This document shows, piece by piece, positions 44,174 through 53,215 of a stretch of DNA of 63,948 bases; the first letter of the stretch is position 1; every line of letters begins with the position of its first letter. Both the position numbers and the translations under genes were made by a program. Under the pieces are notes generated by a model. It did not search any database, was not told where the DNA came from, and saw only the letters and a list, made by a program, of their open reading frames with translations. Origin of the DNA: CAIUPE01 sp037131735 (GTDB taxonomy: Bacteria > Pseudomonadota > Alphaproteobacteria > Rhizobiales > Beijerinckiaceae). The stretch lies in the NCBI GenBank assembly GCA_037131735.1, contig JBAXQM010000013.1:1-63948 (forward strand), given 5' to 3'.

Positions 44174-46117
44174 ATGGCGCTTGGCGTTTGTTATTATCCC
44201 GAACATTGGCCTGAAGCCTGGTGGCGCGACGATGCGCGGCGGATGCGTGAACTCGGCATCACCTATGTGCGCATCGGCGAATTTGCGTGGTCGCGCATTG
44301 AACCCGCGCGTGATCACTTCGAATGGGATTGGCTCGACCGAGCGATTAATGTGCTGGGCGAAGCCGGTTTGAAAATCGTTCTCGGAACGCCGACAGCGAC
44401 GCCACCCAAATGGCTGATCGACGAATTTCCCGACATCGTGCCGACGGATGCCGAAGGACGCCCCCGCGGCTTCGGATCGCGGCGGCATTATAGTTTCTCC
44501 TCGTATGATTACTGGCGGGAGAGCGCGCGCATCGTCAAGAAAATTGCCGAGCGCTATGGCGAGCATCCGGCGCTTGTTGGGTGGCAGACGGATAATGAAT
44601 ATGGCTGCCATGATACAATCCTTTCTTATGGCAAAGAGGATTTGAAAGCGTTCCGCGAATGGCTGCGTATGCGCTATCAAGCCCCCGAGCAATTGAATGA
44701 GGCATGGGGCAATGTGTTCTGGTCGATGGAGGTCAAATCTTTCAGCGAAATTTCACTACCCAATCTGACTGTTACCGAAGCCAATCCGGCAGCGCGATTG
44801 GATTTCTGGCGGTTTCAATCGTCACAAGTTGAAGCCTATAACCGGATGCAATGTGATCTGATCCGCGCTTTTTCGCCTGATCGTTGGATCACGCATAATT
44901 ATATGGGCTTCTTCAACGAATTCGATCATTGGCCCTTGGGCAATTCGCTTGATCTCGCGTCATGGGATTCCTATCCGATCGGCTTTGTAGAACGCTTTCC
45001 ATTCTCTGAAATCGAGCGCAATCGCTGGGCTGAAACATCGCATCCCGATATCGCGCCCTTTCATCATGATCTCTATCGCGGTGTCGGGCGTGGCCGCTTC
45101 TGGGTTATGGAGCAACAGCCGGGTCCCGTGAACTGGGCGCCGTGGAACCCGGAACCGAAACCCGGCATGGTGCGACTGTGGACTTGGGAAGCACTAGCGC
45201 ATGGCGCCGAGACGGTGAGCTATTTCCGCTGGCGGCAAGCGACAGCTGCGCAAGAGCAAATGCATGCAGGCTTGAATCTCGCGGGACTGCACGAGCTCTC
45301 CCTTGGCGGTCGGGAGGCTAAACAAGTTGCCGAAGAATTGAAGGCAATTGGTCCGCTCCCCGCAACACAGAAAGCACGCGTTGCGCTTGTCTATGATTAT
45401 GAAGCGTCTTGGATCACACGTATTCAGCCGCAGGGTGCGGATTACAGTTTCGTCGACATCATGTTCCGCTGGTATGAAGCCGCGCGCCGGTTGGGGCTCG
45501 ATATCGATGTCGTTCCGCCCGGCGCTCCCCTTGATGATTACGCGCTGATCCTTGTGCCATGCTTGCCTTATGTGTCGGATGCCGCCGCGCGCGCATTCGA
45601 CAATGCAAAGGGTGTGATCCTGCTCGGGCCACGGACCGGATCAAAGACGCGTGATTTTAAGATTCCGGACGGTCTGCCACCCGGACCGCTATCCAAGCTT
45701 TTGGGTTTCCGCGTTTTGGCCGTCTCGTCAGCACGGCCGGGACTGGTCTCGCACGTCAGAGGCGCATTAAACGGCACCATACGCAAATGGCGCGAACGCG
45801 TGGAATGCCACGCCGACGCAAAGGTCCTAGCGCAATTCGATAATGATGCGCCCGCCATCATGCAAAACAATAACGCCATTTCTCTTTTGGGTTGGCCTGA
45901 TGAGGACCTTCTCACAGGGGTCATGCGATACGCGGCGCGCGGGGCCACGCTCGACTTTCAGCCGGTTCCCGATTCCGTGCGGCTCAGACGCCGTGGCAAT
46001 CTGATCTTCGCATTTAATTATGGCGATATGCCCTGGCCGCCGCCGGATTTCGGAGCGCGTATTCTTGGCACGGGAGATGTCGGCGCTCAGGATCTCGCGA
46101 TCTGGCGCGACGGTTAG
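44174..46117 (+). CDS. GH42 beta-galactosidase
   Basis: This enzyme hydrolyses beta-galactosides. The 647-residue protein starts LGVCYYPEHWPEAWW, the GH42 hallmark. The acid/base Glu is in WQTDNEYGCHDT (about residue 145) and the nucleophile Glu in FWVMEQQPG (about 315). The trimerisation domain follows (about 390-590) with a short C-terminal beta domain. There is no signal peptide. The start at 44174 lies two bases after the ATPase stop; earlier in-frame starts overlap that gene. It ends the cassette. Confidence 0.93.
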   Translation: MALGVCYYPEHWPEAWWRDDARRMRELGITYVRIGEFAWSRIEPARDHFEWDWLDRAINVLGEAGLKIVLGTPTATPPKWLIDEFPDIVPTDAEGRPRGFGSRRHYSFSSYDYWRESARIVKKIAERYGEHPALVGWQTDNEYGCHDTILSYGKEDLKAFREWLRMRYQAPEQLNEAWGNVFWSMEVKSFSEISLPNLTVTEANPAARLDFWRFQSSQVEAYNRMQCDLIRAFSPDRWITHNYMGFFNEFDHWPLGNSLDLASWDSYPIGFVERFPFSEIERNRWAETSHPDIAPFHHDLYRGVGRGRFWVMEQQPGPVNWAPWNPEPKPGMVRLWTWEALAHGAETVSYFRWRQATAAQEQMHAGLNLAGLHELSLGGREAKQVAEELKAIGPLPATQKARVALVYDYEASWITRIQPQGADYSFVDIMFRWYEAARRLGLDIDVVPPGAPLDDYALILVPCLPYVSDAAARAFDNAKGVILLGPRTGSKTRDFKIPDGLPPGPLSKLLGFRVLAVSSARPGLVSHVRGALNGTIRKWRERVECHADAKVLAQFDNDAPAIMQNNNAISLLGWPDEDLLTGVMRYAARGATLDFQPVPDSVRLRRRGNLIFAFNYGDMPWPPPDFGARILGTGDVGAQDLAIWRDG

Positions 46118-46134
46118 TGTGTTCTGAAAAGAAA

Positions 46135-46208
46135 TGGCTGGGGGACCTGGATTCGAACCAAGATTAACGGAGTCAGAGTCCGCTGTTCTACCGTTGAACT
46201 ATCCCCCA
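46135..46208 (-). tRNA. tRNA-Gln(CUG)
   Basis: Read on the minus strand this gives a full cloverleaf of 74 bases. The acceptor stem is TGGGGGA/TCCCCCA, followed by the discriminator G and an encoded CCA. The anticodon loop is CTCTGAC, giving CUG. The T arm contains GGTTCGAATCC. It is the only RNA gene found and marks the right edge of the galactoside cassette, which lies on its 3' side. Confidence 0.95.
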
Positions 46209-46390
46209 ACGGGACCGAAATTGGGACACGGGCGCTTCAACTTTCCGTGCCATGGGTAGCGCGCTGTTTAGCGAAGCTCCCCCCGAATGACAAGCCGAGC
46301 CTATCATCATGACGAAAATTTCACGTGCCGCGGCGGCTTAGCTCTGCCATAAGAACGCGTCTTCTCCCCGATTTTCCAGGTTTTCCTGAA

Positions 46391-47557
46391 ATGAGTGATC
46401 GTCCGATGATCCGCCCGGCATTTTCAAAAATTACGGCGTTGGTGACGCTTCTTGCGGCATTCTCGAGCCCCGCAGTGGTTTTCGCCCAGCAAAGTGGCGC
46501 GCCGCAGGGGGGGGCTCAACAAGGGGGCGCGTCGCAAAGGGTCGTTCCCGTACTTCTGGGAACCGCTAAACGCGAGGCCGTTCCCGTCCAGTTTGAGACC
46601 ATCGGAACCGTGCAGCCCGTGGCATCTGTCACATTGCGTCCGCGGGTTGAAGGCCAAATTCTTGAAATCAGCTTTGCCGATGGTGCCTTGGTAAAGGCGG
46701 GCGATGTTCTCGTTCGTCTCGATTCACGCGGTATCGATGCGCAAGTGCGGCAGGCAGAAGCGACTGTGCAACGCACGACCGCGCAGCTTGAACAGGCGCA
46801 GCGTGACGTCAGTCGTAATGAGGCTTTGGCCGCCAATGAGTTTGCTTCAAAGGTTAATCTTGAGAATGCGAAAACGCAGGTGGCTGCTTTCAATGCTCAA
46901 TTAGCGTCGGATCGCGCTGCGCTCGACAATCTTCGAGTAACGCAAAGCTATTATACGATTGCAGCACCGATCAGTGGCCGCGCGGGTGTTGCCGGATTGA
47001 AGCCGGGTAATATCGCCAAGACCGGTGATGGCAGTGTGCCCTTCACCATCATCAACCAGATCTCGCCGATCTATGTCGCGTTCAGCACGCCGCAACGCTT
47101 CTTGCCGGATCTCAAATCAGCGCTCGGCAATGCCGGATCAAACGTTGAAGCGACCATTCAAGGTGTCGGTGAAAAGGTGAAAGGCAAAATCGCGGTTATC
47201 GATAATGCTGTCGATACGACCTCAGGTACCGTGATGGTGCGTGCAATATTTGATAATGACAAAGAAGCGCTGTGGCCGGGCGCGTTGTGCAATGTGCGCG
47301 TCACATTGAAAGTAATCGATAACGCCGTGACAGTGCCACGCGAAGCGGTCCAAACAGGACCACGCGGCACTTATGTTTATATAGTCGATAAGGATGTCGC
47401 GAAACTGAAGCCCGTCAAGACGGGACGCACCGTGAATAACAGAACCGAGATCACTGAGGGACTTTCGGGCGATGAGCAGGTCGTTACCGATGGTCAAATT
47501 CAATTAACGGATGGCGTGAAGATTGAACCCAAAGGTTCTTCGACGGGAGCGCCGTAA
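46391..47557 (+). CDS. RND efflux periplasmic adaptor (membrane fusion protein)
   Basis: This 389-residue protein links an inner-membrane RND pump to an outer-membrane channel. It has an N-terminal signal peptide or anchor, a Gln/Gly-rich linker, a lipoyl half-motif (VEGQILEISFADGALVKAGDVLVRLD), a coiled-coil hairpin (about 105-165) and beta-barrel parts. I chose the ATG at 46391; the frame opens at 46325 with an unlikely N-terminus. The stop overlaps the pump ATG by one base. No TolC-type gene or TetR repressor is adjacent. Confidence 0.9.
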   Translation: MSDRPMIRPAFSKITALVTLLAAFSSPAVVFAQQSGAPQGGAQQGGASQRVVPVLLGTAKREAVPVQFETIGTVQPVASVTLRPRVEGQILEISFADGALVKAGDVLVRLDSRGIDAQVRQAEATVQRTTAQLEQAQRDVSRNEALAANEFASKVNLENAKTQVAAFNAQLASDRAALDNLRVTQSYYTIAAPISGRAGVAGLKPGNIAKTGDGSVPFTIINQISPIYVAFSTPQRFLPDLKSALGNAGSNVEATIQGVGEKVKGKIAVIDNAVDTTSGTVMVRAIFDNDKEALWPGALCNVRVTLKVIDNAVTVPREAVQTGPRGTYVYIVDKDVAKLKPVKTGRTVNNRTEITEGLSGDEQVVTDGQIQLTDGVKIEPKGSSTGAP

Positions 47558-50500
47558 TGTCTCTCTCAGAAATCTGTATTCGCCGACCGGTGATGACGAC
47601 GCTCATCACGTTGTCTTTCATCGTCTTTGGTCTGTTCGCTTATCGCTTGCTTGCGGTTGCCGCTTTACCGCGCGTTGATTTTCCGACGATTAGCGTGTCG
47701 GCCAATTTGCCCGGTGCAAGTCCGGAGAGCATGGCCTCGTCTGTGGCAGCGCCGCTTGAGCGGCAATTTTCAACGATCTCCGGCGTTACCGCGATGACGT
47801 CGATCTCGAGTCTTGGATCGACCAATATCACGTTACAGTTTGATCTTGATCGCAATATCGACGGTGCAGCGCTTGATGTGCAAGCCGCGATCAGCGGGTC
47901 GTTGCGACGCTTGCCGCCCGATCTTCCTAATCCGCCCAGTTTCAGAAAGGTCAATCCGGCTGATCAGCCCGTGCTCTTCATCGCGCTGACCTCTGACACA
48001 ATGCAATTATTGCAGGTGAATGATTACGCCGAGCAAATCTTGCAGCAACAGATCTCGCAAATTAATGGCGTGGCGCAAGTTCAAGTCTATGGGTCGCAAA
48101 AATATGCAGTGCGCGTGACCGCTGATCCTGAAGCGGTATCCGCACGCGGATTATCTTTCGCCGATATTCAAAAAGCGGTGTCGTCCGCAAACTCCAATCA
48201 GCCGACAGGGACACTACGCGGCACGGAACGCAATGTAACGATTGAGGCCTCGGGCCAATTGAAAAGTGCCGCTGATTATGGCGCGATTATTGTCAGTTCC
48301 AAAAATGGCGTTCCCGTAAAACTGGAAGATATCGCGACGGTTCGTGACTCCGTTGAGAACGATCAGACGGCGAGCTGGTATGGCACGAAAAGATCGCTCG
48401 TATTGGCGGTTTTCCGTCAATCCGACGCCAATACGGTTGATGTCGTTGATCAAGTGAAAGCGAAACTGCCGCAATATCGCGCCCAGCTTCCGGCATCGAT
48501 CACGATGGATGTGCTGTCCGATCGTTCGATTCCGATCCGCGAAGCGGTCGCCGATGTGCAAGTCTCGCTCGGCATTGCCATGGTTCTTGTTGTTTTGGTG
48601 ATTTTTCTTTTTCTCAAATCGCTTTCGGCAACCATCATCCCGGCGCTTGCCTTGCCCGTGTCGCTCATCGGCACCTTTGCGGCCATGTATGCCTTCGGCT
48701 ACTCGATTGATAACATCTCATTGCTCGCTTTGACACTCTCTGTCGGCTTCGTGGTCGACGACGCGATTGTGATGCTTGAAAACATCATGCGTCATATTGA
48801 AGAGGGGATGAAGCCCTTTGATGCCGCCTTGAGAGGTTCTCGGGAAATTGGCTTTACGATTATTTCGATCACGCTATCTCTTGTTGCCGTTTTCATTCCG
48901 GTCTTTTTTATGGGCGGCGTTGTTGGTCGCGTGTTCCGTGAATTTGCGGGAACCATTTCGGTGGCCATTCTCGTTTCAGGATTTGTGTCCCTCACATTGA
49001 CGCCGATGATTTGCGCGCGAATTCTGCGCGAGCATAAGCCGGATCGTCGGGAGGGACTCTTTTCTCGCTTTGTTGATGCCGGGTTTAATGCGGTTCTCGC
49101 GCTTTATCGCGTGGTGCTCGATTTTGTAATCCGGTTCCGTTTGATAACGCTTATTTTAACAATCGGCACGATTGGTGTGAGCGGATGGCTTTATGTTCAA
49201 ATTCCAAAGGGATTTTTCCCGCAGGAAGATACAGGCCTGTTGCGTGCCTCTGTTGAAGCGGCGCCTGATGTTTCATTCAGTTCCATGGCTGCCTATCAAA
49301 TCAAATTGAATGAGGCGATTAGCAAAGATCCTGCCATTGATTATTTTACTTCGTCTGCCGGCTTTGGATCAACCAATCAGGCCTTTATGTTTATCCAGTT
49401 GAAGCCCCGTCAGCAACGCGATGATATTGGAAAAATCATTGCGCGCTTAAGAAAAGCAGCATCCGGCATTCCGGGCATCAACGCGGTCTTTGTACCGATC
49501 CAAAACTTCAACTTAAATGCGGGTCGTCTCGCGCGGGCGCAATATCAATATACGATGCAATCATCAGATATTAGCACGCTGTTTGCAGCCGTTCCTAAAA
49601 TACTTGAACAGTTCCGCAAAACACCAGAGCTTCGCGATGTGACAGGTGATCTTCAGATTGCCAATCCGCAAATCGTCGTCGATCTTGATCGCGAAAAGGC
49701 CGCCAATCTAGGTGTGACATCAGAGCAAGTGCGGCAAACGCTTTACAATGCGTTTGGCTCGCGCCAGATTTCAACGATCTATACGGCCTCGTCAGATTAT
49801 GCCGTTATTCTAGAGGCTAATCGCGATTATCAATCTGATCCGGCAGCATTGTCGCGTCTCTTCGTTAAAAATGCGACCGGACAAAATGTACCGCTAGAAG
49901 CGGTTGCGAATATCCGTCGCAATATCGGCCCTTTGTCGATCAACCGACAATCGCAGCAACCCGCCGTTACATTGTCCTTCAATCTCGCACCAGATGTTGC
50001 TTTGGGTCAGGCCGTTGAAGCGATCCGCAAAGCTGAGAAAGTGTCAGGACTGCCCTCGACGATCATCACGGGCTTTGCGGGCTCGGCACAGCAATTCCAA
50101 GATTCACTAAAAGGGCAGGGCCTGTTGATTATTGCTGCTGTTCTGGTGATCTATATTGTTCTTGGGGTTCTCTATGAGAGCTTTATTCATCCCATCACAA
50201 TTCTGTCTGGACTCCCGTCTGCAGGATTGGGTGCCTTGCTCGCACTCCAGTTCTTTAAGCTTGATCTCTCCGTGATTGCGATCATCGGCATTTTGATGCT
50301 CGTCGGCATCGTCAAAAAGAACGCCATTATGATGGTGGATTTTGCGATTGAGAGACGGCAAGCGGGGGCCGATGCGTTAAGTGCCATCCGCGAGGCGGCG
50401 CTCGTGCGGTTCCGTCCGATCATGATGACGACATTTGCGGCTTTGTTTGGAACATTGCCGATTGCCTTAGGCAGCGGCGCCGGATCCGAATTACGGCAGC

Positions 50501-50652
50501 CGCTCGGGATTGCCGTTGTCGGCGGCCTCGCCGTGTCACAAATCCTGACGCTTTTCATCACGCCGGTCGTTTATATCTATCTCGATAGGCTCGATAGTTA
50601 TTTCAAAGGACGCGCTAAAGTAGTACCCGTCATTGAGACCGAAGCCGTTTGA
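47557..50652 (+). CDS. RND efflux pump, HAE1/MdtBC type
   Basis: This 1031-residue proton-driven exporter has twelve membrane helices. Helix 4 carries the proton-relay pair in VGFVVDDAIVMLENIMRHIE. The N-terminus (ICIRRPVMTTLITLSFIVFGLFAY) and porter domains resemble MdtB/MdtC and multidrug pumps rather than metal (CusA) pumps. It is translationally coupled to the adaptor. The substrate cannot be read from the sequence. Confidence 0.93.
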   Translation: MSLSEICIRRPVMTTLITLSFIVFGLFAYRLLAVAALPRVDFPTISVSANLPGASPESMASSVAAPLERQFSTISGVTAMTSISSLGSTNITLQFDLDRNIDGAALDVQAAISGSLRRLPPDLPNPPSFRKVNPADQPVLFIALTSDTMQLLQVNDYAEQILQQQISQINGVAQVQVYGSQKYAVRVTADPEAVSARGLSFADIQKAVSSANSNQPTGTLRGTERNVTIEASGQLKSAADYGAIIVSSKNGVPVKLEDIATVRDSVENDQTASWYGTKRSLVLAVFRQSDANTVDVVDQVKAKLPQYRAQLPASITMDVLSDRSIPIREAVADVQVSLGIAMVLVVLVIFLFLKSLSATIIPALALPVSLIGTFAAMYAFGYSIDNISLLALTLSVGFVVDDAIVMLENIMRHIEEGMKPFDAALRGSREIGFTIISITLSLVAVFIPVFFMGGVVGRVFREFAGTISVAILVSGFVSLTLTPMICARILREHKPDRREGLFSRFVDAGFNAVLALYRVVLDFVIRFRLITLILTIGTIGVSGWLYVQIPKGFFPQEDTGLLRASVEAAPDVSFSSMAAYQIKLNEAISKDPAIDYFTSSAGFGSTNQAFMFIQLKPRQQRDDIGKIIARLRKAASGIPGINAVFVPIQNFNLNAGRLARAQYQYTMQSSDISTLFAAVPKILEQFRKTPELRDVTGDLQIANPQIVVDLDREKAANLGVTSEQVRQTLYNAFGSRQISTIYTASSDYAVILEANRDYQSDPAALSRLFVKNATGQNVPLEAVANIRRNIGPLSINRQSQQPAVTLSFNLAPDVALGQAVEAIRKAEKVSGLPSTIITGFAGSAQQFQDSLKGQGLLIIAAVLVIYIVLGVLYESFIHPITILSGLPSAGLGALLALQFFKLDLSVIAIIGILMLVGIVKKNAIMMVDFAIERRQAGADALSAIREAALVRFRPIMMTTFAALFGTLPIALGSGAGSELRQPLGIAVVGGLAVSQILTLFITPVVYIYLDRLDSYFKGRAKVVPVIETEAV

Positions 50653-50736
50653 ATTTTAGCGAATTCTTTAGGCGCGATTTTATGCCTTTCTGCGAGACAT
50701 AAGCTCTTCGGCTTTCGTTTCGGGGATTGTGGCGTC

Positions 50737-51150
50737 ATGGGCGAACAGGGATTTGCGGGAGCCGCGAAGGTCAAGCGGCACTGCCTATTATTGACGGCGG
50801 ATCACTATTGCCGGGCGGTGATTTCTGATCTCTTTGACGACTATGGCTATTCAATTGTCTGTTTGCCATCGCTCAAAGAGGTCGTTCATTACGCGGCAAG
50901 TGACCGGTCTGATCTCGTCGTCATCGACGATAATCTCGGCGATATGACACCTTATGAAGCGGTTAACATCGTGCGGGCTGCTATGGCGAATGGTGGGCCA
51001 ATTAAGGCAATCCTGTTGAGTGCAGCCGCAACCCGCCGCACAGTCGAAACGGCGCGTAAAGCCGGCTTTGACGCTCTGGTTGCAAAGCCGATTGCGCCAG
51101 CACCCTTCATCCGTACACTGAGAAATCTGACCCAGGCTTTAGCTGCCTGA
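50737..51150 (+). CDS. Orphan single-domain response regulator
   Basis: This 137-residue protein is only a receiver domain. The phosphoacceptor Asp lies in LVVIDDNLGD (about residue 66) and the conserved Lys in ALVAKPIAP (about 110); a Ser/Thr position is in ILLSAAA. There is no output domain. It stands alone between the RND pump and the Ppx/GppA gene, with no kinase near, so its partner is unknown. It could act as a phosphate sink or by protein contact. Confidence 0.82.
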   Translation: MGEQGFAGAAKVKRHCLLLTADHYCRAVISDLFDDYGYSIVCLPSLKEVVHYAASDRSDLVVIDDNLGDMTPYEAVNIVRAAMANGGPIKAILLSAAATRRTVETARKAGFDALVAKPIAPAPFIRTLRNLTQALAA

Positions 51151-51245
51151 ACGGGGAAAAGTCCTAGACCACCGCTCACGCTTGGCATTTTGGACGAGTT
51201 GATGCTAGGTTTCCGCTCGATTGAGTGTTTTTCGAACGGAATTTC

Positions 51246-52319
51246 ATGTCGCGGGCCGGTGTGCATCGCGCGGATGAGAGTAGAGGCGGGACGGGGCAGC
51301 ATCATGCAGCGGGCAGTGATGCGCCGCGCTCTGCCGTTTATGCCGCGCTGGATTTAGGGACCAATAATTGCCGCCTTCTGATGGCGCGGCCGTCGCGGGA
51401 CGGGTTCCGTGTCGTCGATGCGTTTTCGCGCATCGTTCGTTTGGGCGAGGGCGTGTCCTCATCCCGTCGACTGTCCGATGATGCGATTAGTCGAACAATC
51501 GAAGCGCTCAAAATTTGCAGCAACAAAATGGTTCATCGCGGGGTCAAGCGTGCGCGTTTGATTGCCACTGAAGCTTGTCGGGCCGCTGAAAACCGGCAGG
51601 ACTTTATGAGCCGCGTTGAGAGCGAGACGGGGCTTAGACTTGAAATCATCGACCGCGAGACGGAAGCCGCTCTGGCTGCTGCGGGCTGCGCGGCACTTGC
51701 TGACCCGAAAGCGGAAAGCGTTGTCCTTTTTGATATTGGTGGGGGATCAACCGAAGTCGTATGGCTTGATGCGGCAAGTGAGGGCCGACGTTCCATCCGC
51801 AAGCGGATAAGGTCGTGGCTCTCTCTGCCGGTGGGCGTTGTTAATCTCTCGGAGCGCCATGGCGGGCGTGATGTAACCACCCATTCCTATCAACGCATGG
51901 TCGATGAGGTGCAATCGCATCTTGTGTCATTTGCCGCGTCATTGCCGAAGAGCGGCGAGCCGCGCGATTTTCATCTCTTGGGCACATCGGGAACGGTGAC
52001 GACTCTGGCGGGCGTTCATCTCGGCTTGCCGCGTTATGATCGGCGCGCGGTTGACGGTATCTGGATGAGCTCCGATCAGGTGAGTGTGATCGTCTCGCGT
52101 TTGTTGTCGATGGATTATGCTGAACGCGTCGCGAGCGCTTGTATCGGCGTTGAACGGGCTGATCTTGTCTTGTCGGGCTGCGCTATTTTTGATGCCATCC
52201 GGAAAGTCTTCCCGTCGGATCGTGTGCGTGTTGCTGATCGCGGATTGCGTGAAGGCATTCTCATGCAATTGATGGTCGAAGATGGTGTGTGGCACGATCA
52301 AGCTTTAGGTGCCGCATGA
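51246..52319 (+). CDS. ppx: Ppx/GppA-family phosphatase, short form
   Basis: This enzyme family hydrolyses polyphosphate or pppGpp. The 357-residue protein carries the two ASKHA phosphate loops: AALDLGTNNCRLL and LFDIGGGSTEVVWL. The E. coli proteins are near 500 residues and have a C-terminal HD-like domain that is absent here. I cannot say whether polyphosphate or pppGpp is the substrate. The stop overlaps rlmE (ATGA). I chose the ATG at 51246 over the upstream frame opening. Confidence 0.84.
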   Translation: MSRAGVHRADESRGGTGQHHAAGSDAPRSAVYAALDLGTNNCRLLMARPSRDGFRVVDAFSRIVRLGEGVSSSRRLSDDAISRTIEALKICSNKMVHRGVKRARLIATEACRAAENRQDFMSRVESETGLRLEIIDRETEAALAAAGCAALADPKAESVVLFDIGGGSTEVVWLDAASEGRRSIRKRIRSWLSLPVGVVNLSERHGGRDVTTHSYQRMVDEVQSHLVSFAASLPKSGEPRDFHLLGTSGTVTTLAGVHLGLPRYDRRAVDGIWMSSDQVSVIVSRLLSMDYAERVASACIGVERADLVLSGCAIFDAIRKVFPSDRVRVADRGLREGILMQLMVEDGVWHDQALGAA

Positions 52320-53020
52320 GTGGCGAGCGTCTTTCAGGGCGCGAAGGCGGGCGTTCGCTCAAGCAACGCGTAAAGACTGCTAAAAAGCGTACCGTCTCCC
52401 AAACGCGATGGTTAGAACGTCAATTGAACGACCCTTTTGTCGCGCGTGCTAAGCGCGAAGGTTATCGTTCGCGTGCGGCGTTCAAAATCATCGAGCTCAA
52501 CGAGAAATTCAAACTCTTTAAGCTAGGTGGCCGCATCGTTGACTTAGGCGCGGCACCGGGTGGATGGGCGCAAGTCGCAGCGAAAATCGTTCAATCCGAT
52601 AAGGGCAAGGGCAAAGTGATTGGTATTGATCTCCTCGAGATTGAACCGATCATCGGCGTTGATTTTACCGTGATGGATTTTCTTGAAGCCGACGCGCCTG
52701 AGAGGCTCAAAACGATGCTCGGTGGCGAAGCCGATGTCGTGATGTCGGATATGGCGGCGAATACAACCGGCCATAAGAAAACCGATCATTTGAAAATTGT
52801 GGCGCTTGCCGAACTCGCAGCGGAATTTGCGCGCGAAGTCTTGGCGCCAGGTGGCTCCTTCCTAGCCAAAGTCTTGCAAGGCGGTACAGAGGGTACATTG
52901 CTCGCTGACCTCAAGCGAGATTTCGCGCAGGTCAAACATTACAAGCCCGCGGCCAGCCGCTCTGATTCGGCGGAACTTTATGTGGTTGCGACCGGATATC
53001 GCGGGCGCGCCTCGGCCTGA
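52316..53020 (+). CDS. rlmE: 23S rRNA 2'-O-methyltransferase RlmE
   Basis: RlmE methylates U2552 in the A loop of 23S rRNA. The 234-residue protein has a basic N-terminal tail, the SAM motif VDLGAAPGGWAQVAA, and the K-D-K-E catalytic set (YRSRAAFKI, SDMAANTTGH, GSFLAKVLQ). Start overlaps the ppx stop by four bases. It is also called FtsJ or RrmJ, a heat-shock gene in E. coli. Confidence 0.95.
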   Translation: MSGERLSGREGGRSLKQRVKTAKKRTVSQTRWLERQLNDPFVARAKREGYRSRAAFKIIELNEKFKLFKLGGRIVDLGAAPGGWAQVAAKIVQSDKGKGKVIGIDLLEIEPIIGVDFTVMDFLEADAPERLKTMLGGEADVVMSDMAANTTGHKKTDHLKIVALAELAAEFAREVLAPGGSFLAKVLQGGTEGTLLADLKRDFAQVKHYKPAASRSDSAELYVVATGYRGRASA

Positions 53021-53215
53021 TCCGATCCAACCGGAGCTTTTTTCGGGGTTTGGCGGGAAATCACGATATTAATTGCCACTCTGCGCGGTTTCCGCTTCCC
53101 GAGTCCGGGGGAGCGTGATACGTCCCACTGCCAATCCGATGACCGGCCCCAAGTTGCCGCCGCGCTTTAAAAGCCGGTTGTCCCCGCCTCATTTTCGAGC
53201 GTCCAGGAGTTGGCC

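Noticed and set aside
36743..46208. Integrated island with attachment sites
   Set aside because: No integrase, transposase or repeat of the tRNA-Gln 3' end was found near 36-37 kb; kept only as a weak possibility.
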